64,000 nt of DNA, from contig CAWEQO010000013.1 in assembly GCA_963811225.1 (NCBI GenBank), forward strand, positions 62,001 to 126,000, in the 5' to 3' direction. The notes beneath the pieces are model-generated. The model was not told where the DNA came from. It searched no databases and was given only the letters and a program-made list of their open reading frames with translations. Shown piece by piece: positions 58,255 through 64,000 of this stretch (its first letter is position 1; the number at the start of each line of letters is the position of its first letter). The DNA is from CAWEQO01 sp963811225 (lineage in GTDB: Bacteria; Chloroflexota; Anaerolineae; Anaerolineales; Anaerolineaceae). The position numbers and the translations under genes were made by a program.

Positions 58255-59022
58255 ATGGATATTCGAGCGTACAACCGCAATGCCTGGAACAAGCAGGTCG
58301 AGGGGGGCAACCAGTGGACCAAGCCGGTTACATCCGAGCAGGTCGAGGCCGCCCGGCGCGGCGATTGGCAAGTCGTGTTGACCCCCACCATCCCGGTGCC
58401 GCGCGACTGGTTTGGCGACTTGCAAGGGCAGGACTTGCTGTGCCTGGCTTCGGGCGGCGGGCAGCAGGGACCGATCCTGGCGGCAGCCGGGGCGCGGGTG
58501 ACTGTGCTGGACAATTCACCGCGCCAGCTGGCATCTGACCGCATGGTGGCCGAACGGGATGGGCTGGAGGTGACCACAATCGAGGGCGATATGCGCAAGC
58601 TGGATATGCTGGCCGATGACAGCTTCGACCTGATCTTCCACCCGGTCTCGAACACCTTCGTCGACGATATTCTGGCGGTGTGGCGCGAGGCCTTTCGGGT
58701 GCTGCGTCCGGGCGGTGCGCTGCTGGCGGGCTTTACCAATCCAATCAACTATATCTTCGACTTTGATAAGCTCGACCAGGGCATTATCGAAGTCGTCCAC
58801 TCGATCCCCTATGCCGACATCACCGACCTGGACGAGGAAAAGCGCAAGCAGCACATGGCTGAAGAGTGGCCGCTGGAATGGAGCCACACCTTCAATACCC
58901 AAATCGGTGGGCAGCTGCAGGCCGGGTTCCACCTGGTCGGCTTTTACGAGGACGTTGACCCCGGCACACTGCTGGAGAAGGTTATGCCGGGCTTCTTCGC
59001 TACCAGGGCGATCAAACCTTAA
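58255..59022 (+). CDS. Class I SAM-dependent methyltransferase
   Basis: 255 residues. An aromatic/basic N-terminus (IRAYNRNAWNKQVEGGNQWT) precedes the SAM fold: motif I LLCLASGGGQQGPILAAAGA, motif II VTVLDNSPRQLASDR, and the FDLIFHPVSNTFVDDILAVW segment, followed by VLRPGGALLAGF. The AAGGAGATTTGC box fixes the ATG at 58255. The methyl acceptor is unknown. The stop codon is inside the 88-bp palindrome. Confidence 0.85.
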   Translation: MDIRAYNRNAWNKQVEGGNQWTKPVTSEQVEAARRGDWQVVLTPTIPVPRDWFGDLQGQDLLCLASGGGQQGPILAAAGARVTVLDNSPRQLASDRMVAERDGLEVTTIEGDMRKLDMLADDSFDLIFHPVSNTFVDDILAVWREAFRVLRPGGALLAGFTNPINYIFDFDKLDQGIIEVVHSIPYADITDLDEEKRKQHMAEEWPLEWSHTFNTQIGGQLQAGFHLVGFYEDVDPGTLLEKVMPGFFATRAIKP

Positions 59023-59101
59023 ACGCGCAAAGGATTAGAAAGAAGAGACGCAAGGCTAGCCTTGCGTCTCTTCTTTCTAATCCTTTGCGCGTTTAAGGTT
59101 T
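59014..59101. terminator. 88-bp perfect palindrome at a convergent gene junction
   Basis: Left half 59014-59057 (starting AAACCTTAAACGCGCAAAGG) and right half 59058-59101 are exact reverse complements over 44 bases each, centred on GGCTAGCC with no loop. It contains the stop codon of the methyltransferase gene (TAA at 59020-59022) and the first base of the stop of the minus-strand gene. It would be an extreme bidirectional terminator or a cruciform. Confidence 0.9.
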
Positions 59102-59574
59102 TACAACAGACCAAAGAAGCGCAGCAGCGGGCGACCATAGTCGAAGAACGGCCAGGGGATGGCAGCCAGGATGATCGCGAGCGACACCGTGAACCAAATC
59201 GCCAGCCTCCGGTACCTGGCCACCGGCTCGGCCGCTTTGCGCCCCACCGACCGCCCAATATGTGCAATCGCCACGGCGACCAGCATCAGGAAGATATGCT
59301 CGACCGCATAGAAGCGTACCACCGCATTCTGCATGGCAGTGCCCATATCGCCAAAGGCTGCGAAAGTGTACGTGCCGGGATAAATATACAGGATGATACC
59401 GAACAAGACTTGCAGATCCAGCACGATCGTATAGACCAAACCGATCCGCTCAGCTTCGGTCGTCCATTCGCGGCGCCCCAGCCAGCCTCCCCAGGCTCGC
59501 ACCAGTGCAACGAGCGCGAAAATAATGACCAGCCAGCGAGTGAGATTGTGCAGCGTGAGCAGCGTGATATACAT
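59101..59574 (-). CDS. Four-helix membrane protein with conserved histidines
   Basis: 157 residues, four transmembrane segments. His9 in LLTLHNLTRWLVIIFALVAL and a second His in YAVEHIFLMLVAVAIAHIG lie at positions consistent with haem or quinone ligands, as in b-type cytochrome-like membrane proteins. The spacing and the HNLTRW motif match small uncharacterised membrane proteins I have seen in Anaerolineae. An AGGAGG box precedes the ATG by about six bases. Haem binding is inference. The gene converges with the methyltransferase gene. Confidence 0.7.
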   Translation of the reverse strand: MYITLLTLHNLTRWLVIIFALVALVRAWGGWLGRREWTTEAERIGLVYTIVLDLQVLFGIILYIYPGTYTFAAFGDMGTAMQNAVVRFYAVEHIFLMLVAVAIAHIGRSVGRKAAEPVARYRRLAIWFTVSLAIILAAIPWPFFDYGRPLLRFFGLL

Positions 59575-59957
59575 GCAATTCCCTCCTAAGGACTGTCCCT
59601 CTGATGAAAAACCACTCCGGTTATTTTACTACGTTCTCCGCTTCCAATCATCCGTTCTGAGGGCCAGATCAGGAGAAACCACCTGTACGAAACCAGATTG
59701 AGGCGCCAGACCGGGCAAGGGCAGCGCCCTCATCGTTATTTTGGTCTGGTTGCCGAAAACTCACCGCAAAAATGGTATCCTTAGAACAAGATAGATGCAG
59801 GCGACTGCAGTCTCTCTTCTCATGAAAATATATGGGGGCTTTACAAACTGCCGGCGCACCGGCCGATCCAAAAGAACCGCGCGAAGGAATACAACCTGGT
59901 TCCGGTTAGGGTCGATCCGCCTGTGTGCGCACGAGGATTCAGAATAGGGAGAGTTTT
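59575..59957 (+). other. Intergenic region upstream of the envelope operon
   Basis: No gene is supported. It contains the upstream sequences of the four-helix protein (minus) and of the operon starting at 59958. A possible TTGCCG/TATCCT pair near 59750-59781 has a 20-base spacer, too long for confidence. A GCCGGCGCACCGGCCG stretch near 59852 can fold into a short hairpin. Confidence 0.4.
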
Positions 59958-61734
59958 ATGAACCAAGGACCACCCTGGCTCAAACCACTTGCGACGGCTG
60001 CCGCCTTGTTCATCGCGGCCGTACTCCTGGCCGGGATCGTCGCGTCGCCCGTCCGTTACGCCCGCAGTCCAGAGGGCTACAACCAGGAGCGCGAGCATTG
60101 GAACACCAAGAACACCACCCAATTCATTGGGGATACGCTGGAAGAAGTGGCGGCGCGAAGTCAGCCGGGCGGTGTATCCGTCCACGCAGCCCGAGAACAC
60201 CCCTTCCGTCGTGCTGCTGTACGACCCCAGCGATTGGAAGGGCGGCTTGCAGGCGGCCTCGCTGCTGCGCTCGCTAAATGGCGTGTTACTGCCCGCCTCC
60301 ACTGAAATGCTGGAAGAAATCGACCGCCTGCGCCCATCCGGCTCAGACGTCATGAACGGCGCCCAGGCGCTGCTGATCAATGCCGCCGTTGACCCGGGGA
60401 CCGGCCTGCTCACGCAAAGCTTGGATACCCGCCAGCTCGGCGACCTGCGCGCGCGGCTGCCCGAGCAGCCCCGGCACGCGCTCCTGCTCGACGGGCAAGA
60501 CCCGCAAACGGCCCTGCTGGCCGCTCCATGGTTGGCATACAGCGGCGACATGGCAGTTTTCGACCCCGCCGACGCGCCTGCAGGCTTGCCGCTGTATGCG
60601 CTCGGGGATGCTGTGGCGCCGGAGGGGACTACACGCATCGGCAGCGTCGACCCGGCGCAGACCGCTGTAGCATTCGCAAAGTACGAGGACCCAACGAATC
60701 CATTGTTCGGCTGGGGCATGAACGCTGATACCACCACCGGGTACCGCGCCTACACACTGGCCCGACCGGATGAACCCGGCATGGCGCTCTTGAGCGCCAA
60801 CCTGGCCCGGCGCGGCAAGATCGGGCCGTTGATGTGGTCGGGCGAGCGGACGCTGCCCACCTTGATTAACGACTACTTCTGGAGCCAGCGCGCCGCCTTT
60901 TGGGTCACGCCCAGCGAAGGACCTTTTCACCATTTCTACGTGCTCGGTGGGCTCGACCGGATCAGCTTCCCGGCCCAATCGCAAGCCGACTACGCGGTCG
61001 AGATCGGCCCATACAAGGGCAAAGGCGACGGCATGAGCGGCATCGATATGCTGGCGGCCACCTGGATCTTGCTTGGAGCCGCCTCGGCAATCTGGATCCT
61101 GTTCCATCAAAGCAAGCTCCTGCCGCATCAAAATTGGGTGATGCGCCTGGCCTGGCCGCTGGCGGCCCTTCTCATGGGCCCGTTTGCCATTCCGGCATAC
61201 ATCCTTTCATACAATCGTCCGCTGATCCGGATGAAGAACCGCATGATGTGGGACCGGCCGCTGTGGCTGCAAGGCCTTGCGGCCACCATCTCGGCGGTCG
61301 GCTTCGGCGCCACCATCATGATCGTCACGGGCTTTCTCACCAGCCTGTTTGGCATCCCTTTGATCCCAGCCCAGGGGCCGCTGTTCTTCCTGGGCGCACC
61401 GATGATCCTGATCATGATCTTCAACTATATCGCCGCTGTGATCGTCTCCTGGCTGTTATTCCAGACCCCCATGCTGGCCATGTTCTACGGCCTGACATAC
61501 CGGCAGACCTTGCTCAAAGCCCTGCCGATGGTCTTGATCTCGATGACCGCTGCCGCAGCAGCCATGAACCCGGGCATGTGGTGGCTGATGATGTGGAACC
61601 TGCCGATGATGCCGTCTGAAGAATCGATCTTGTGGTTCGGGGTCATGCTCTTCACCGGCTTCCTGGCGCTCCTGCTGGCCTGGCCGTTCAATACGTTCCT
61701 GGTCATAAAACAGCGCAAAAGCGGGCTTATGTAA
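59958..61734 (+). pseudogene. CWB2-like/polytopic membrane fusion protein, frameshifted
   Basis: Two frames give one protein of about 590 residues. The first frame supplies the signal anchor (MNQGPPWLKPLATAAALFIA) and ends sensibly at FIGDTLEEVAARSQ. From about 60160 the other frame continues VSRAVYPSTQPENTPSVVLL. Dropping one A of the AA at 60158-60159 joins them (EVAARVSRAVY). The ectodomain (about 60-340) contains TRIGSVDPAQTAVAFAKYED, the RIxGxDPxxTA pattern of cell-wall-binding repeat 2 (CWB2) domains. From about residue 350 there are roughly six helices, ending AWPFNTFLVIKQRKSGLM, which weakly resembles DUF4396. First gene of a three-gene operon. The indel may be a base-calling error. 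Confidence 0.65.
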
Positions 61735-61743
61735 GGAGGAGAT

Positions 61744-62985
61744 ATGTTGAAAAACACATGGATAACCCTGGGGATTCTGGCCGTGACGGTGGCTGTCATG
61801 GTCGCCGGAATTTTATGGTATGAAGATCAAGTATTGATCCCGCAAACGGAGCCCGCTTCAGTTCCTGGCGAAGTGCCGTTCCTGGAGCCGAACCATAACC
61901 TGGTCACAGTCAACACCACCCGTATCGGCTCGGACGACCCGGTACAGACCGCGGTGGCCGTCGCCCAGATCATCTATCCGGTCACCGAGGAAGGGAACAC
62001 GCCCGGCGCAATCGTGCTGGTCAACCGCAACCTCCTGCCTGAGGTGATGGTTGCCACCAGCCGGGTTCAGCACTTCCCGGTTAACGCGCCGATCTTGTAT
62101 GTCGACGAAAACAGCATTCCCGATCTGACCCGCAAAGAGCTTTTAAGGCTCAAGCCGGAAGGGGTGATGATGGATGGCAACACCCAGGTGTACCTGTTCG
62201 GGACGATCTCGGATGCCGTGGCGAGCGAGGTACAGCAGATGGGCTTCCAGATCCGCCAGATCCAGGCCGCAGATATCTTCGAGCTGGCCGAAGATGCCGA
62301 CAACTGGAGCGCGACCCAACACGGCAACCACCAAAACGATGTAGTGATCGCCAACCTGGATTCCCTGGCGCCTGCCATCCCCTCGATCTTCTGGAACGCG
62401 CACATGGGCGACGGGCTGGCCTTCGTCACTAATGAGGGCGTGCCCGAGGCCACCCGGCGCATCCTGCAGCGCCGCGCGCACGGCCCTTGGATCTACGTCT
62501 TCGGCGATGAAAGCGTCGTGCCCGACCTGGTAGTGCGCGAGCTGGCGCAGTATGGACAGGTGACTCGCATCCCCGGCAGCAGCGCATCCGAAACCAGCGC
62601 GCACTTCGCTGCCTTTCACGACGAAGGCAAAGATTGGGGCGCCTGGTTCTTACAAGGCGCACGCAGCTTCGGCTGGGGCATCGGCGAAGCCGGTCACAAC
62701 GCCATCTTCGTGCGGCTCGACGGGCCTGCCGGCTGGCAGAACGCGGTACCCGCCACCACCCTCAGCCACATGGGCAAGCATGCCCCGGTTTTGGTACTGG
62801 ATTCGGCCGGGCAGATTCCCGAAGCCGTGAAGACCTACTTGAAGCTGACCGCCCCGTACGAGACCGCGCCGCGCCAGCAGTTGACCAATCACGGCTGGAT
62901 CATCGGCGGCGAAGGCACGATTTCTTGGGAAACCCAGGCTCAGATTGACCTGTACCTGGATACAATTTTTAGCGCAAAGGAGTGA
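61744..62985 (+). CDS. Membrane-anchored CWB2-like ectodomain protein
   Basis: 413 residues with an N-terminal anchor (ITLGILAVTVAVMVAGILWY) and a large exported domain. RIGSDDPVQTAVAVAQIIYP, IVLVNRNLLPEVMVATSRVQ, PVNAPILYVDENSIPD and VYLFGTISDAVASEVQQMGF follow the CWB2 order (RIxGxDPxxTA, valuable loop, gaPil, vyifGG). A second, partial set begins near VVIANLDSL and includes WIYVFGDESVVPDLVVREL. CWB2 domains bind secondary cell-wall polymers in Firmicutes; in this organism the ligand is unknown. A GGAGGAGAT box lies before the ATG. It shares domain type with the preceding gene, so the two may form one surface complex. Confidence 0.7.
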   Translation: MLKNTWITLGILAVTVAVMVAGILWYEDQVLIPQTEPASVPGEVPFLEPNHNLVTVNTTRIGSDDPVQTAVAVAQIIYPVTEEGNTPGAIVLVNRNLLPEVMVATSRVQHFPVNAPILYVDENSIPDLTRKELLRLKPEGVMMDGNTQVYLFGTISDAVASEVQQMGFQIRQIQAADIFELAEDADNWSATQHGNHQNDVVIANLDSLAPAIPSIFWNAHMGDGLAFVTNEGVPEATRRILQRRAHGPWIYVFGDESVVPDLVVRELAQYGQVTRIPGSSASETSAHFAAFHDEGKDWGAWFLQGARSFGWGIGEAGHNAIFVRLDGPAGWQNAVPATTLSHMGKHAPVLVLDSAGQIPEAVKTYLKLTAPYETAPRQQLTNHGWIIGGEGTISWETQAQIDLYLDTIFSAKE

Positions 62986-62990
62986 CGGCC

Positions 62991-63443
62991 ATGCCCAAAA
63001 AGAAACGCAAGGCAGAAAAAGACGCCGGCCCGGTACGCGTCTTCGAAGCCAAAAAGGATACTCCACGCAAACCGAAGAACGAAAAAGATATGCGCGCCAT
63101 GGCCGGGCACGTGGTGGAACATCGTACCAAACCCTACCCGCAAGCCGAATGGCCGCAATTCGACCCCTTCCCACGGCCGCTCTTGCAAGGCCTGGCCTGG
63201 GGGACGTTGGTCGGGATACTGCTGGAAGTCTTGTGGGCAGCCCTGATGAACAACGGAGCGCTGGTCATTCCCGGTTGGGACGGCCTGTTCTCGATGACCC
63301 CCTTCACGTTTTACGTTTTCTGGAGCATGGTCGGAGCAGCTTTTGGCATCATCGTGATAGGCGTGGCGTTCATTCTGATCACGCCTGTCCCTAGATCCAG
63401 TGAGGAGCTGCAAGAAGAGAGAATCAATAACAGAACGACTTAA
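62991..63443 (+). CDS. Small two-helix membrane protein of the envelope operon
   Basis: 150 residues. A Lys/Arg-rich cytoplasmic start (MPKKKRKAEKD) precedes HVVEHRTKPYPQAEWPQFDP, then two hydrophobic segments at about 65-85 (LLQGLAWGTLVGILLEVLWA) and 105-130 (FTFYVFWSMVGAAFGIIVIG), and a polar tail. The AAGGAG box ends eight bases before the ATG at 62991, which I prefer to an overlapping GTG. No known domain. As the last gene of the three-gene operon it is probably a structural subunit of the same membrane complex. Confidence 0.65.
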   Translation: MPKKKRKAEKDAGPVRVFEAKKDTPRKPKNEKDMRAMAGHVVEHRTKPYPQAEWPQFDPFPRPLLQGLAWGTLVGILLEVLWAALMNNGALVIPGWDGLFSMTPFTFYVFWSMVGAAFGIIVIGVAFILITPVPRSSEELQEERINNRTT

Positions 63444-63459
63444 GCATCAAGGAGACGTA

Positions 63460-64000
63460 ATGCAGCCAACCCCCCGCCTCTCGCTGCCCGGGCGCCGGAA
63501 GCCCTACGTGATGGCCCACCGGGGTAACCGAGCGTTGTTCCCGGAGAACACGCTGGCTTCCTTTCGCCAGGCTATCGCCGACGGCGCCGACATCCTGGAG
63601 ACCGACCTGCACCTGAGCGCCGACGGTGTGTTCATGTGCATCCACGACGCCACCGTCGACCGCACCACGGACGGCAGCGGTCCGGTGGCCGAGAAGACCC
63701 TGGCGCAGCTCCAAGCGTTGAGCGCATTCGACAGCCGCCCCGGATTCGAACAGGAGCGCATCCCCACCCTGGCGGAGGTGGCGGCCATCCTGCCGCCAGA
63801 CATGGGCCTGGCGCTGGAGCTGAAGACCGACCGCTTCCTTGAGCCGTCCGTGTGCGTTCAACTGGCAGAAGAACTGGCTGAACTCGGCATCCGCGACCGC
63901 TCGGTGGTGCTGTCTTTCAGCCTGACGCGCATCCAGGCCGTGCAAGTCATCGCCCCCGACATCCCGATCGGCTGGATCACCCTTTCCAACCTGAGACCAA
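63460..64000 (+). CDS. Glycerophosphodiester phosphodiesterase (partial, runs off the right edge)
   Basis: The first 180 codons are visible. The GDPD signature is clear: MAHRGNRALFPENTLASF, ETDLHLSADGVFMCIHDATV with the catalytic His, then DRTTDGSGPV and LELKTDRF. It hydrolyses glycerophosphodiesters from phospholipid turnover to an alcohol and glycerol-3-phosphate. No signal peptide is visible, so it is probably cytoplasmic. An AAGGAGACGTA box precedes the ATG at 63460. It lies 16 bases after the envelope operon, in the same direction, and may be co-transcribed. Confidence 0.93.
   Translation, partial: MQPTPRLSLPGRRKPYVMAHRGNRALFPENTLASFRQAIADGADILETDLHLSADGVFMCIHDATVDRTTDGSGPVAEKTLAQLQALSAFDSRPGFEQERIPTLAEVAAILPPDMGLALELKTDRFLEPSVCVQLAEELAELGIRDRSVVLSFSLTRIQAVQVIAPDIPIGWITLSNLRP

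Overview
The window looks like chromosomal DNA of a member of the Chloroflexota, most likely class Anaerolineae. The inference rests on GC-rich genes with AT-rich spacers, Thr/Pro-rich linkers in exported proteins, a T-box leader on serS, a DnaB/DnaD/DnaC-type replication cluster, corrinoid methyltransferase and ferredoxin-dependent oxidoreductase genes pointing to anaerobic life, and many envelope proteins of unknown function. No rRNA, tRNA, CRISPR array, insertion sequence or prophage was recognised.

Layout. 1-5400 (minus): methyltransferase fragment, a 70-residue membrane protein, a lipoprotein, a lectin-like protein, a DUF456 protein and serS under a T-box leader. 5378-7290: a response regulator with a degenerate receiver, then a divergent DUF151 nuclease with an acidic tail. 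7364-10865: dnaB, a DnaD-domain protein and a loader with two fused AAA+ domains. 11064-15203: FTR1 iron permease, then a cobalamin riboswitch driving btuF-btuC-btuD. 15218-23235: HAD phosphatase, small membrane protein, S41 protease, YbhN-like protein, two-S1-domain protein, pyrG, eno. 23466-29957: PlsY-like acyltransferase overlapping a rifampin-phosphotransferase-like dikinase, then a MacB/FtsX-type ABC exporter. 30069-33321: hydrolase, DUF3795 protein, corrinoid protein and MttB-family methyltransferase, which would use the cobalamin imported by btuFCD. 34843-37567: four-subunit 2-oxoacid:ferredoxin oxidoreductase. 37713-41694: cupin, greA, lysS, pfkA. 41826-46938: dnaE and a coiled-coil membrane protein. 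47088-51989: a sugar operon (epimerase-like protein, class II aldolase, FGGY kinase) and a MATE exporter. 52042-59574: miaB, a C39-type peptidase with TPRs, an HEFTH metalloprotease, HAD, MFS and a methyltransferase, ending in an 88-bp perfect palindrome facing a small membrane protein. 59958-63443: a three-gene envelope operon with CWB2-like ectodomains that I could not match to a known system. A glycerophosphodiesterase runs off the right edge.

Three genes (2-oxoacid oxidoreductase alpha at about 35831, cupin at about 38062, the first gene of the envelope operon at about 60158) each carry one single-base indel in a short homopolymer, with the reading frame continuing convincingly on the other side. 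Base-calling error and recent mutation are both possible. Two further themes recur: long, nearly perfect stem-loops where convergent genes meet, and start codons placed exactly six bases after a -10 hexamer (15218, 17664, 53465), which predicts leaderless transcripts.

The best candidates for something undescribed are the 59958-63443 operon, the PlsY-like/dikinase pair and the two-domain helicase loader. All functional statements come from reading the sequence and from family knowledge; no search was run.
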